From Gonatopus flavifemur (lineage: Eukaryota; Arthropoda; Insecta; Hymenoptera; Dryinidae): 64,000 nucleotides of DNA. The position numbers were made by a program, and so were the translations under genes. Under the pieces are notes generated by a model. That model worked only from the letters and a program-made list of their open reading frames with translations, was not told where the DNA came from and made no database searches. Where the stretch lies: positions 62,001-126,000 of the forward strand of contig JAFFJZ010000119.1 of NCBI GenBank assembly GCA_018340375.1, in the 5' to 3' direction. Position 1 is the first letter of the stretch. Each line of letters opens with the position of its first letter. Shown in pieces: positions 1 to 12,212 of this stretch.

Positions 1-1790
1 GCATTAATTCAATGATGTGTCTCATGAGGATACCAAATAACTGTTCTCTGAATACATAAGTCGACAACGAAATACAATCCTCTCTCAGTTCCAATTGAGT
101 GTAGCATCTTTCATACACTTTTTCCCGCTAAAAATAAATTCAAAAAATCAAGAACGTCAATTGCTACAGAATCCCCCTTGTTTTCATAAGTTTGCATGAT
201 GGAAAAACATCATGGAGAACAGGAATCATCTATGGCTCGATATAATAGTACATTGTGCAACAAATGCGCGAAGTGGGCGATTTCCATATTCCTGCGAAGC
301 TTGTTGCCCGAGTAGAACGAGGGTAACTGGCTTCGTCAAAGTGTGGGTATCACCGACTTTGCGGACGAGTTGCAAACAGAGTTGCCAGAAGGAGTAGCCC
401 AAACTTTGATCATTGGTAAATTCTTATAGAATCGAGAATACAATTGGTCGGTTATACAAGAAGCAGCCAATCGTCAGAGTTGGGCTACTTTTTCTGGCAA
501 CTCTGGTTGCACATACTATTTTTCCCAACAACGTGCAGAAAAGTAGGCTTAAGGAATCGTGCGGAAATGTGGTACTTTGCACACGCAAAACAGTATGCAA
601 AGTAAGCACTTTGTGCATGACGTTAGGAAGTGGTACATTATGCTACGAGGAAGGGGAATGAGTGGTCTTCACCGAGGGTGATGTTTGTTGCCCGAGCGAA
701 GCGAGGATAAAAATCACACAAGGTGGAAATCATTTCCCTCCCAAGGGACATACGATACTTTCTTCCGGTTCCGCTGAAATAATGAACGTCCTTCTATGTA
801 TAATGAACTCGACGCTATTTCTCCAGCACTCATCACTCCCTCTATTCCCTCCCGAGGGAGTAATTAGAACGTACTGCAAAAGCACATTCATCATCATTGG
901 CTAGGGAAGGTTAGGGATACGTAGTTTCGCTCCCACATTATAGGGATACCTATCATATTTCGTATATGAAATACGACACTTTTGGGGACCCGTGCAAACA
1001 AATTTTTTTCGATTCCCTTTCCTGTTGTGAGGAACGAGTAATTGAATGTATTTTGTCAGGAGTAAACGTTGATACAGAAAATATTCTGCATTGTTTTTAC
1101 AAGAAGGTGAAAAACTTATTTTCTTAACATTTTCACGGCTTTGTCTCCAATATTTTGATCTCCGCTTTTTGATAGATTTTTTTCTAGTATGTAAGGAGTG
1201 TCTCAAACTTTTTAAAATTCACATTATAGATGTGTCAGAGCACAAAGGTGTACTATTGTATCAACTTTTCCACAAAATTATCCCCTTGACAACCAATACT
1301 GGCACCGATTTTGTTCTTCACTTTTCATGAACAGCATTTATTTGATGGACAACTGAAAATTTCATGAAGAGAAAACTCCAATAATCCTGACTTACCCTCA
1401 ATAAGAATGATTCATACCAGACCACATACAAAATATTCACTTAATAACTCCTTTGAATTCATTTGAATATACGAATTTTATAACCCATTCGTTCAAATAA
1501 ATACGATACTTCGATGAAGTGTTGTTTTAGATTGAAAGGAAGACGTGATTTCCTTCGATTGAACGGATAATTCTTTGATTTAAACATACATTAATTCGTT
1601 TCACATATAGAATTCTGTAAGAAAGCATTAAAGGTTGATTGAGAAAGACGCATTGTTGCATTCACGTTGAACATATCTTGGTTCTCCATCAAATAAATAT
1701 TATTCTGATCGAGAGATGCTATTTGCTTCATTCCAACGTAAAAGGACCCTTGTAGCACAAGGATGTTGTGAATATCCTATAGATGTTTAT
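1..1790. other. non-coding, no convincing gene
   Basis: AT-rich sequence with only short open frames that carry no recognisable motif and no codon pattern I trust. It contains one imperfect hairpin (listed separately) and two copies of a segment reading TTGTTGCCCGAG near 301 and 685. No promoter, RNA gene or larger element boundary could be supported. Confidence 0.5.
371..511. repeat. imperfect hairpin (MITE-like)
   Basis: The segment 371-410 is the imperfect reverse complement of 471-511; the shared core reads GTTGCCAGAAGGAGTAGCCC on one arm. The loop contains TTGGTAAATTCTTATAGAAT, which closely resembles the loop of a second, better hairpin at 54176-54320. This suggests two diverged members of one foldback family. 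No target-site duplication was recognised, so the ends are approximate. Confidence 0.55.
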
Positions 1791-2260
1791 AGAACATTCA
1801 AATATGCAAAAATATTCTATGGATGTTCATAGGACATTCGAAACGTATTAATATATTCTGTGCATGTTCATAGAATCCTCCAAACATTCTTGTGCGGATG
1901 TGAAAAGTGTCACCCACACAGCACAAAAGATCACAGGGATATCCCCAGAACGTTTCATTTGGAATCTGTAATATTCTGGAAGACGTCCCCAAAATGTTTG
2001 CAGAATGTTTTCAGAACATGCCATGTCACCAACTTTGCAATATTGTGAAGACATTCTGAAATGTTGCTGAGATCATCCCAATAACATTGCAGGTTGATTG
2101 TGGAATTTTGCGGTAATCTTCCAAGAATATCATCAGAACATTTCAAAATATCGTGTAGACGTTCTCACAATATATCACGAAGATTCTAGAAATATTCAAG
2201 GTTCAATGCGTTCTACAAATAATGGACTGAATTTGGAAGAATATCAGCCATGGAACGTTG
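1790..2260. repeat. degenerate repeat rich in GAACATTC / AATATTCT motifs
   Basis: About 470 bp in which short motifs such as GAACATTC, ATATTCT and CATTCTG recur every 15-30 bp on both strands. The same texture appears near 29640-29770, 50080-50230 and 54360-54660. The small open frames here are by-products of the repetition. The element class is unknown. Confidence 0.5.
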
Positions 2261-2479
2261 GCTGATATTCTTAAAAATTTGTTTTGTGAAATTCTGCCGG
2301 GACAATGGTTCAACTGGAACGGAATGTTTATCTTCACCACCATGATTTGAAGTTACTAAAATTCTCCTGCATATGAGAAATGCTGAAAATAGGGATAACT
2401 ATCACATAGGGGCCAGACATTCACTGAAAAGTAGAAAAACGAAAACGCTATGAAAAATGTCATTCTGAACATAATGTTC

Positions 2480-2900
2480 TCTATCGTGGAAGAATCGTGC
2501 CGGTCTAATTACGCGTAATCGGGCCTGATCATGGACATTTTTTGGCAAAGTTAGTCATGCTCATCCCTGAATATACGTGGTTGGGCCTGAATATGCGTGG
2601 CCATGTATTATTGAGTTTAATCATGACTGAAGAGGTACCAGTTTTGTACCCACGTCAAAACGCGTGATCAAGGCTGATCACGTGCAATCATGCCAGAAAA
2701 CGCATTTTTACTCGTAATCATGCAAGATTGTACCAGATGGGGAGTGCTGATGCACAATGGCCTGGTGCTGAGTTTTTTATCACGGGTGCACATGCTTTTT
2801 CATACGAGATCAGCCCTGACGACACACGAGCATGCCTAATGACGCTTGATCATGCTTGAGTATGCATGAATATTTTCTTAGCTCTTCTTAACAGGATGGA
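2480..2900. repeat. repeat rich in GATCA / CACGTG / CATGC motifs
   Basis: A block of recurring motifs (GCGTGATCA, CTGATCACGTG, AATCATGC). It shares TTTTGTACCCACGT and the GATCACG motif with 8880-9030, where the match is on the opposite strand. The two blocks therefore bracket the Tnp2-like/BEN gene pair in inverted orientation. They could be ends of that transposon or unrelated dispersed repeats; no duplication was found to decide. Confidence 0.45.
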
Positions 2901-2952
2901 TATTGACCTTCATCTGCATAAATAATTGCGAACGCAAAATTGATATACTATG

Positions 2953-3373
2953 CACTGAAAAAACATTGGAAGAACCAGCTTCCCGAAATTCCACTGGAGA
3001 AAATGAGCAGTGTGAAATGAAACACTGAATTGTGTCAATTCGACTGTAAGTGGAGTTATTTCAACAACGTAGCACGGATGGGACTTCCTGGGAACATTTT
3101 TGGTGTCGTTTTTACTCCGTATTTTTCACAGTGTGCCATGCATAGCGCTCCCAACAGATTAGTAAGGCTGTTATTCCACTTTGGGTAGACAAACTTCCCC
3201 AATGTAAAAGAACATCACACCGATCAGCTGATTTGACCCAAATGCTCGAGGCCTCCGTTTTATTGTTTTAGGGAATCTGTCCATCCAGGGTGAAAGAACA
3301 GACACACCAATTTGTTAGGAGCGCTATGCATAGCAATTTTGAGAAAGTGAGTCTTCCAATTCTTTTCCAGTGT
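2953..3373. mobile_element. MITE-like element with CACTG termini
   Basis: The left end CACTGAAAAAACATTGGAAG and the inverted right end CACTGGAAAAGAATTGGAAG match with few differences, bounding about 421 bp. A second inverted pair lies inside: ATGCATAGCGCTCCCAACAG near 3139 and its partner near 3309-3334. There is no open frame of note. Target-site duplication was not clear, so the superfamily is not assigned. Confidence 0.5.
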
Positions 3374-3845
3374 GAGGAGTTTCGAAAATGATCGTCTTCT
3401 AACATCAGACACTCTAGCAATTTCATGAATACTTTAACATTAATGAACTTTGATTCATCCTAATATCAAAATTAATATAAACAATAGCATTAATGATTCA
3501 TATTATATTTATTCATCATAAGCAAAAATACAATCACGGTTGAAAATTATTATTAATATTAATGTTAGGCATGAGATGGAACAAATTGAAACAATCTTAT
3601 ATTCAGTAATTTTCATATAAACACGGAAAAATTCGCTTCAATCGATATTCAAATAATAGTAGAAACAGAAGATCATACCTATACAATCGAAGAAATGTCA
3701 TATTAATTTTACTTTTAGATGCAGGTATATCATCAATACGGGCGTGATAATGCTTTTGCAGAAAATTATTCAAATTTATAATTATATGATGATAAATTTC
3801 CTAGATTTACTACGAGGTTAATTTCGAAGATATACTTGTTTTGTC
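3374..3845. other. non-coding, downstream of Tnp2-like gene
   Basis: AT-rich sequence with ATTAAT/TTCAT motifs and no recognisable gene. It lies 3' of the minus-strand transposase gene and may include its 3' untranslated region. No terminator or polyadenylation signal was assigned with confidence. Confidence 0.4.
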
Positions 3846-6215
3846 TTAGAAAACTTTTTTGAACATGTTTGGTAGCTTACATACATAATTTCCGACTTTG
3901 ACAAGTTTACGCATGAATTTGATGTCACTTTCTTTAATTATAGAAATATCACTGGAGTTTTCAACCGGTAAAATATGGCTTACAGTCGCTTTCGTACTAC
4001 GATGGAACATAATTTCTTTGTGAACAACTTTGAATGAATGAAAAACAATGTACAGATCGCTGTTGAATTCAAAGAAAAATCTGATTTCCCCATACTTTTT
4101 CGGCGCGTTTTGGAATTCTATTTCAACAATATAGTCAATCGTTTTGACAATTTTGTAGTGTACTGAAGTGTAAATTTCCCGGTTAATTTTGACTCTGAAG
4201 TGAATATTCATATCATTTTCGATGAAGCCGTTCAATCGTATGGCAGAACACTCTTGTGCATTCAATATTAATGACTTTCGTTTCCCCAGCATTTGATATG
4301 TTTCGTTTATTTGTGCTGATATTGATGCTTGACGATCAATCGAATCAACTTTGTTTCTCAACATAACAATTCCTTGAGCAATTTTTACTTTATTTACAAT
4401 TTCTTGTCCGATATTTTTTGTGCCATGGACAAGATGTGCGAGAATCCCATTATAATTTTCAAAGGGGAAAGCGGATGTGGCCCGATAGGACCACAACGTC
4501 TGACACAGAAGCAAAGATGTAATAATTGATGGATATTGTAAGTTAACGTATGTGTCCCGTATAAAGATGCAGTGTCTGTTACAAATTTTTGAAGAAAAAT
4601 TTCACACTCATTGATATCTTGATGGCTAAGTCTACTCCGCAATAATGTGTGTATAGAAACCACTAGTAAAAGCCAATGTTGAAAAAAAGCGTCCTCCAAA
4701 TATTTTCTCATAATTGGTACGGAATAAAAAAGGAGCCAATTATAATACTCGGATGCTTTATAAGACTCGAACCAAGATACAGCTGTTGGTTTTCGATGAA
4801 ATGTAGAAAGTGGACGTATTTGCATCATTCTATTATCGATCTCATGTACAAAATTCTTTACATTCCATAGACCATTAATTGTGAACCAATGAGTCATGAA
4901 ATATTTCACACCCCCCAAAAGAACGCAGTGCATATATTCTGGGAGCACACAAGTGCCCAAGTCAAGATAAGGGATAGCCAAAAGAATACTTTTACCCTTC
5001 ACCCCTTTAATTGTCATACTTTGTGCAGTTGCTTGCGACCCCTGCTCTGCTATTCTACGATCCGTTCGAAGATCTGATATTTCGCACGATGTAGGATAAT
5101 AGTACACTCTTTTTTTCCTATGAGTAGGTACATATTCAGTCAATTTGGTCTGAATTTCGCAAATATTGCAACCGAATTGACCGTTAAATTGCATAATATT
5201 CTGCAATTGAGCTCTAACTGGAGCATCGGCAATAACCAAAGGAGCCGTGACTCGTGATACTCTAGGTTCTTTACTTGTCGGATCCATCCATTCAATGCCG
5301 TTTTCAAAACGATTTTTCAATTTTAAACAGAATGGTTGCAGAAAAGTATTCATCATAGGTTTTTCTTTATCGTACCAGATTACAATGATGCAAATGAAGA
5401 ATTCTCTCAAATAATCAGGAAGTTCTGCAATAGTAAACATGAGTGGATAACAACTGTATTTTGAGCATTTTTTAATTGCTAACCCATCGGTATTTAAAAT
5501 CAGTGTTAAATCGTACATTCCTCTCCCAAATCGATCATTAACTCTTATATATTCTGTTCCATCAGTGATGTCAGTGATAAAATTTCGATCATTATTACGG
5601 TCCATCGTTATCAAAAGATCCCCAAGTCCTCTGTGTTCAAACATAAATTTGATTTGATCGAAAATATCAAGTTCATGGAAAAAATTACTATTTGAAGTTA
5701 ATGAACATGCTGTGCATAATCGATCAAGATCAGTAATGTGTTTATAAATACCGCACTTTTCGCAGTAAAAATGTTTTGTGACGGTGAAAGGACAAGATAA
5801 GTTTTCTACGTATTTAAATAATTTGAATACTGAATTGGGCATGTCATTGGGCTGAGGAAGTGTTCTACAAAGGAGTAGTGAAATTTCTTGTAAACATTTC
5901 ATCGAAATTTTATGTTTCACGTAAATCTGTAAAACAGCTAAAACCGTTTCATCCACGGATTTTAAACTTCCATCAAACAACCCAAAATATCTAGAATTTT
6001 TTTCAATTTCATTGCGATTTCCTTCACCATTTACTTCGTTACTTTCCTGATTATTTTCTCCAGCACAACAATCTGTGTTCGCGTCTTCATAAGAGCCACT
6101 ATCATTACCAAAACAATTATCATTGACGAAATCCAAACGATATTCAAATTCAACAATATCGCTTATATCAGAACCTGTGTCATCATCGGAGGCATCTTTT
6201 AAAGAAGTAGGTGAC
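3846..6215 (-). pseudogene. Tnp2-like DNA transposase, frameshifted
   Basis: Two overlapping minus-strand frames make one protein of roughly 770 residues. The N-terminal part (from a likely splice acceptor at 6215 to about 4470) is acidic, then has a Cys-rich segment (CEKCGIY, LCTAC), the conserved block with NGQFGCNICE, and the block LPEYMHCVLLGG. It ends in YNIHQLLHL. The reading frame then shifts near 4465-4480 and continues as TSAFPFENYNG to a stop at 3846. This order of blocks is what I associate with animal proteins related to the Tnp2/DUF4218 transposases of CACTA (EnSpm)-like elements; the assignment is by motif memory. The apparent start near 6136 is a TTG, so the true start probably lies in an upstream exon; a strong donor (CAG|GTAGGTAAGT) ends at 6484 on the minus strand. 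A 44-bp segment is duplicated at about 6244 and 6497. Apart from one frame break it looks complete. Its role would be cut-and-paste transposition in the nucleus. Confidence 0.65.
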
Positions 6216-6783
6216 CTGGGATTTTCAAATTGTTATATCAATCCGTGAACAAATTTTGCAGTTTAAATTGTCCGAAACAACTAAAAGCAGTACTCAATTC
6301 AGTCTCAATTTCATGTATCTTTGTATACTTGAAGAAGTATGCACTCAGATGAGGAAGATCAGAGTAGAGTAAATATTATGTCTGAAAATACGATTTTCTT
6401 ATTAAAGATATCACGTGTGTCATATTCTTTTCAAACGTATGTGAAATGATAACTTTTCGATTTTAAAACGTACACTTACCTACCTGATATTATACCGTGA
6501 ACAAATTTTGCAGTTTGAATTGTCAGAAACAACTAAAAGCAATATTCCTTGAAACGTTGCTTTGTGCATGGACTTTCTTCAGATTCATGTAGGTAAACAA
6601 AATCAACGGGAAACGAACATTTTTATTATAAATCAAGAAGTTTCTCATATTTATTTTGGTATGGTCTCTATCACTCGTATGCGTATTTTTTTAAGATTTT
6701 CTATAAATGTGATATATGAAGCTTTAAGGGCTTAAGCAGTCAATTTTATCTTCTGGAATCGGAAAGAATTTACAGGACGGGTT

Positions 6784-8260
6784 ATGATGATTTCTGGTAA
6801 GTATCAGTTATAGCTGATATAGCTTATTTGTACTTTGAAAATATTATTTGCTATCGAGTGAAGTTTTGTAGCCCGTACAACTTAGATCAGAAAGAGTTCA
6901 TCAAGAACTGAAACTAGAGTTTGGAGAATCACGATTGCGATCAGATTAATATGACCCTCCTGATGTTTATTCTTTCTTCTTCATATATGACAGATAACCT
7001 GAAATTAATTGAAAAGGAGTCCGCAAAACTCACGCAGATTAAGAAAATTCCAACTAAAACAAGGCAGACAGTTACGGAAAATAGGTTGACACGGAAGCAT
7101 ACAAATATCACAGACAACAAACCTGCTATACCTGCGAAAAACATGAAAATCTGCCCTACTAACAGTGATAAAAAGGCTGTAAGAATATTATGAATCTGTT
7201 ATCATCAGTTTTCGTTTTCATTATACCTAATTCTTTTTAATGCCATGTATATTTTGTTGTAGAAAAATGCAGGCAAAGCAGCAGCGAATGCACAAATAGA
7301 ATTATTAACCGCGTCGATGGATGCATCTGCCAATAATAAAAATATAGACCAAAATAATGTACGTATGAAGGACTTGAAGAAGAAATATGAAGCGCTTTTG
7401 AAGCAAAACGGAATACTACGCAGGAAAATTGATAAAAGTATATAGTTTACCTCAAAATACTTCTTCAAAATATTGCTTACTTTTTATTTTCTTCTTTTTG
7501 TTTATTTTTATGAAATTTCAGATGACTCAAAAACTGCACCTGATGATGTTGAACAGAACACAAGCAGTGATGAAGAGGTCACAGAAGATCAACAACAGCA
7601 AGAGATAGAGCAGAAAGAAGAGATTGAGGAAAATAATTCAAATGACGAAATCGAAATTGATACTGAACTGATTCCTTCGGAGAATTAATTGTACGGAGCT
7701 CATCATGAAGGATGTAACGTGAGTTTGTCACTGCTTGAAAAGTAATTGAAATTAATTATAAACCCCTTCCATTTCCCAAAAATTTGTTATTTCTTCACTA
7801 TCTAGATGCGATTGCTCGTTGATGGGATTTATTGTAAAGAACGAGTGTTACAGAGTGCTTGGGGGGGGGGGGGGGGGCAGAAAAGCGAGTCACCTCATTA
7901 GGAGAATGTTAAGAGGTGTATTTTTGATTTTTGACAATGCAATTTTGAATTGTACGTCCACTGGAAAACCTCCCTCAAGTTTGAATCAACTCCCAGACGC
8001 AGAAACATAATGCATCGATTTGGCTGCGAAAGAAGCCATTATAAGTGAGTGTTTTGCTATTGGTCCAGTATCAACGGATTCTTTAAATGCATTCATCTTA
8101 ATTTGTTCTCCATTTCATTCCATTCTATTTCCCAGAATATGCCAGGAATTGTGCTAAAAAAATGAAATGGGAAACCCAGTCCAATGAGGTGTTGGAAAGA
8201 GCATTCTCTGGTCGTTTGACCGAGCTTAAGAGTATCATCCGCAGCGAAAGACAACAGTGA
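6784..8260 (+). pseudogene. six-exon BEN-domain-like gene with broken frame
   Basis: Exons read 6784-6796, 6994-7178, 7263-7437, 7522-7718, 7806-8044 and 8136-8260, all with GT/AG borders and consistent phase. The first exon (MMIS) joins DNLKLIEKES. Then come a Lys/Thr-rich part, a coiled coil (DLKKKYEALLKQNG), an acidic Glu/Gln tail, and a region with RKASHLIRRMLRGVF and LNCTSTGKPP that resembles BEN domains. The end is IIKYARNCAKKMK to SIIRSERQQ. BEN domains bind DNA or chromatin proteins. Breaks are two in-frame stops (TAA at 7686 and 8008) and a frame change across a run of about 18 G near 7860. Exons 1-4 up to the first stop would give an intact 179-residue protein. That is an alternative reading: a short acidic coiled-coil protein with dead exons behind it. 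It is divergent from the Tnp2-like transposase and may be the second gene of the same transposon. Confidence 0.55.
7860..7878 (+). repeat. homopolymer run of about 18 G
   Basis: An uninterrupted G tract within the BEN-like exon. The upstream frame reads to SAWGGG and the downstream homologous frame (GRKASHL) is offset. The length of this run therefore decides whether the exon is open. Such runs are prone to slippage and to sequencing or assembly error. Confidence 0.9.
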
Positions 8261-8880
8261 CTTGGTTCTTCAATTCGTTTTATAGAATCATTTTCAAATT
8301 ATTGATTATCATTTTCCTCAATATCAATTAACAGTTTTATTTTATAGTCACAATGAGTCCATCTTTTAGAGGTTGCGGTCTCTAGTTACAGGTACACACA
8401 GTGAACTAGAGAATCAACCATTTTTTGAAATCTTTATAATAATTTTCATCGATGATTTTTGTTTTCATAATTTATAACTCGTTAATTAGTCACGTAAACT
8501 ATTCATAAGAACTGGAATGATCTGATGATAATAATTTATAATGACTGATTCATCATAAGAAGTGATCATACAAACCGCAATAATTTCATGATAATGATGA
8601 ATATCTGTTTTGATAATATATATTCATTTTTCATAAATAAAAACAGTGAATGGGATATTAATCGATATTGAAAAATATTGTAAAAGACTGAAATGAAAGT
8701 CCTATAAGGAATATAAATTATTGACAATAAATTACTTTCTTATGAAATTGTCATGGTTTTATTTCCTGTAGAAACCTTCTCCGGTTGAAAAAACCTATTC
8801 ATCCTATTGAATTTAGATTCGAATTTTGCATATTTAATAGAAATAAATAGTTTTTTTTTTAACCAGGGTTAGTTCCTTTG
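8261..8880. other. non-coding
   Basis: AT-rich, with TTCATAA/TAATTTAT motifs and a short perfect hairpin near 8381-8413 (TCTCTAGTT...AACTAGAGA). AATAAA-like signals occur downstream of the BEN-like gene near 8633 and 8842, but none can be tied to a transcript. No gene seen. Confidence 0.4.
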
Positions 8881-9030
8881 CATAAATTCACAGAATCGAA
8901 CATAATTCAGCGTGATTAAGTGTGATTAGGCGTGCTCAGCCCTGATCACGTGGGTACAAAATTGAAGCCTGATCACGCCAAATCACACGTGATGAATGAG
9001 GCCTGATCACGCGTGAAAAATTCTTTCACG
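8880..9030. repeat. GATCACG-rich repeat
   Basis: Contains TGATCACGTGGGTACAAAAT, AAGCCTGATCACGCC and GGCCTGATCACGCGTG. It is the inverted counterpart of part of 2480-2900. Possible right end of the Tnp2/BEN element; also possible as an independent dispersed repeat. Confidence 0.45.
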
Positions 9031-10510
9031 GGATAGTATATGCTCGACCGAATGATATCATAGAACACATGTGAAATACTTCTTCCAGTATGTAATATAG
9101 TTCAATGTGTGAGGATGAATCATTATTCAGTGAATGGATATTGGACATTCGGTAGGATTTTTCAAAATTTGATTGTATAACAATACGGAAAGAATCCACT
9201 CGATTTCCAACTTGGGGAACAAGATTGGAAATGATTATCTCTTCCATTATTCACGTCATCATCTATAATCCACTGACAAGGATATCCTCGCACTGACAAT
9301 AGAATTCATGGAGATCAATAAATGGATAAAAAGAGTTTAGGAAGCATTAATTTAGGAGGATTGATTTATTGGGATTGATGTACTGAAATAAGACGACTTC
9401 ATTGAATCCTATAATACCCTGGGATGAGTACTGGCTGAATTTTCTATAGGACATAGGGCTGTTCGTTTTCAACACACGCGCCTCAAAAAGAACGATGAGA
9501 TTAAGTAAGGTCTGCTTCTTTTTTCCGCACAATGGACTCGACTGTCTTTCTCTGACGAAGAATTCTTGGATGGTGCTCATTCCAATATATTATAAGGTTC
9601 AATGGACAATATAGATAAATTAATAATTTTATTGATACTCTGATGTATTTCACATAAATCATATACGATATAGTTTTCATCAAGATTAAGGACTGGATAT
9701 AAAATATATGTACTTTTTCGTACTTGCACCCATATGAATACTTTGGTGGATACTTTATTATACTGATAGAATATTTCAATGCTCAACGATCTCCATCCAT
9801 TCTCAAAATTCATCCTAAACCCTAATATAAGAGGGAGCATTCGAAACAAGTCGAGTGATTTTTTTATACTCGCAGCATAGGGAAATATATTAATGGTACT
9901 CGATTTTTTTTGGAATAGAAGTTTATAATGAACTTGATTGATGCATTAGGAAAAAAAATAATGGTCCCGGTGACTTCCCTAGGGTTTCTGAAAACTTTTT
10001 CGATTTGCCTTGGATGCCTTATCTTAAAGAATGGCAACTGAAAAACACAGTATAAAATGGAAAAGATATTCGAGGACATGAATGTATTTTTGCGAATACT
10101 TATTCCTGCTACGGAATTTTGGAGACTCAACAATACTAATAATAGTCAAATAACACATGCCTGCGAGGTTTTCCCCCCTTGGAACTGGTGACCAATTCCC
10201 GGAGTAATTTACTGCTCAGAATCCGAACTCAGAGTCAGAATTGGGCTATCACGTCAGGATTTTGAGATATCTCAGGGTATATACTGGGAAAATGCATTTT
10301 TTTGCTACATTTTAGGTTATGTACAGGACGCATAAAATTTTCTAGTCCTTCTTCCTAAATTGTATGAATTCATACTACTCTTCCCGTTTAAAATGGGCTA
10401 TTGAACGGTCATCTATGATTTTTTCTCGCTAAGTTACGACTATTCTAAGTTGTGTAATATGTCCCAACAACATAATCAGCATTCACATTTATTACACTGA
10501 TCGGCGATGG
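9031..10510. other. non-coding
   Basis: Short minus-strand open frames here overlap one another and have no family motif, so none is called. A segment near 10190-10310 (GGGCTATCACGTCAGGATTT) resembles an arm of the foldback that follows. Confidence 0.4.
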
Positions 10511-11090
10511 AATTCTCTCTCAAATGGAATTCTCATTTCTGAAGGAATTTGCTGCGCTTAATCCGCATATGACTTCAGAATTGCTATATCACGTCAGATT
10601 TTTGGAATATTTCGACCTAAAAATGTGGAAAAAATTGTTTCCTGACATATTTGAGGTTACGCGAAGTCGAAGGGTGATTTTTTCCACAAAAATGATAGAT
10701 GCACCTCGAAGGATAAGTCATCCTCTTCCGAATGCCTTTGAGTTTGCTCAAATATCTTTTTTTTTCCATTGAGATACGACAATTTGAAATTTGAGCGCTC
10801 ATGTATTCATTAAAGAGGTGGAGACACAATTTTTCAAACTGTCGTATCTCAATGAGAAAAAAGATGATTGAGCAAACTCAACGGCATTTGAATTTATACT
10901 TTGAGTTGCATTCACTGGTTCTGTGAGAAAAAATCACCCTTCGACTTTACGTAACCCCAAATATGTCGGAAAACGGTGTTTCCCACATTTTTTGGTCGGA
11001 ATATCTCAAAAACCTGACGTGATAGAGCAATTCTGCCGCCAGATTCGGATTCAGCGCATCAAAATGTTTCGGAAAAAGACATTATTGTTC
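10510..11090. repeat. foldback element, arms about 240 bp
   Basis: Left arm 10540-10780 and right arm about 10830-11070 are imperfect reverse complements. Examples are GTCGAAGGGTGATTTTTTCC against its partner near 10932, and TTGAGTTTGCTCAAATATC against GATTGAGCAAACTCAA. A loop of about 50 bp separates them. Small open frames on both strands mirror each other and are not genes. Ends are approximate and no duplication was seen. Confidence 0.6.
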
Positions 11091-11477
11091 GAGGGGGGAA
11101 TGAAAAGTCATATTCCGCAGGCCTGTGTAATTATTCAAGACTGCTTTGATCAAAAAAACATATCAGATAATTAATATGATAAACCCACTTGTAGGATTTG
11201 GACTGAAAAATATTATTACCAAATCAAAATGGTATTCAAACATACAACATTTCTTCCTTTCCTGAATACTTATCACTACCTCAAAATTTTGGATATCCAA
11301 TAATCCTCATGATATCAATAAATGTTGAAAGCCATTTCAATTGAAACCAGAATAAACCTCCACATTGGGAACATGATAAACAATGGAATCATTGAACGGA
11401 AATATCAAGCAAACTTCAAATTCTGAAGTAGAAACTATAATTTTGATGAAAACTTGATGTGTGATCGCCTTAACCTC
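11091..11477. other. non-coding, 3' side of small minus-strand gene
   Basis: AT-rich with no recognisable gene. If the exon ending at 11478 is real, this is where its 3' untranslated region would lie. Confidence 0.35.
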
Positions 11478-11946
11478 CTACAGCTTCTTCTTTTCCTGGG
11501 TTTTGTCTTCCCTCTTCATCTTCCTGAGTTTCCTTGGACCTGAAAAAGACCCGAATAACGTTATGAATTCTCTACAAATGCCATATATTTTTTTCTTTTT
11601 ATAACTATGTAATTGAAGATATGAATCCTAATTTTATCGACATCGACAAAAAATTACTGATTGAATTTTCAAATTTGGAGTGAAAAAAACCACGTGGAAT
11701 GACCCATACGGTGAAAATCGGCAACTACTTCCACTGTCATTAATATTCATTCTCTTATCCAAAATACTTTCAAGGATAGAGAATCAGATTCCGAGGGAAA
11801 AATTTCTTGAAATATATATTGATTCCACCTTCTTTAATCAACCCATCTCATCAAGGAGATAGAAAAAATTGACGGAAATTGAACCTACCTATGTATCTTG
11901 GATATGTGATGCTAGATTTCCTATTCTCATCGAATATTTCAACGTC
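11478..11946 (-). CDS. exons 2 and 3 of unrecognised small gene
   Basis: Two minus-strand segments look like coding exons. Exon 2 is 11889-11946, preceded by TTTCAGTTCAG and followed by GTAGGT; it reads DVEIFDENRKSSITYPRYI plus one base. Exon 3 is 11478-11539, preceded by GTCTTTTTCAG; joined in phase it adds G and reads PRKLRKMKREDKTQEKKKL, then TAG. The intron is 349 bp. The phases also fit an exon at 29042-29133, giving about 70 residues in all with a very basic Lys-rich end. I do not recognise the family. In-phase joining of three segments with good splice sites is the only evidence; there is no expression or homology data. Exon 3 has another open frame if joined differently. Confidence 0.4.
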
Positions 11947-12212
11947 CTGAACTGAAACGGTAACTATATATGAAATACCAAAAAAATTGAAACAAGTGAC
12001 ATATTTATCCGACCTGATATGCTCTGGCGATCACACATGAGTATGTACATACAAAATTATCCCCACAAGGTGGTACATACGAAATTGAGATATTTGAGTT
12101 GGGAAATCTGAATAGATACAAGATATTTGAGCGGGGAATTTTATTTGTGTGTGTTTCCGTTATGTATGGGAGCATCTATAAGAAATCTTTATCATAGAAC
12201 TTCAATTTAACT
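11947..12212. other. non-coding, intron of candidate minus-strand gene
   Basis: Nothing recognised apart from the polypyrimidine/acceptor region for exon 2 (on the minus strand) immediately right of 11946. The LINE nest begins at about 12213. Confidence 0.35.

Noticed and set aside
901..1330. Overlapping open frames of 101 and 79 codons on opposite strands
   Set aside because: No recognisable domain, mutual overlap and AT-rich low-complexity composition; no splice or start evidence.
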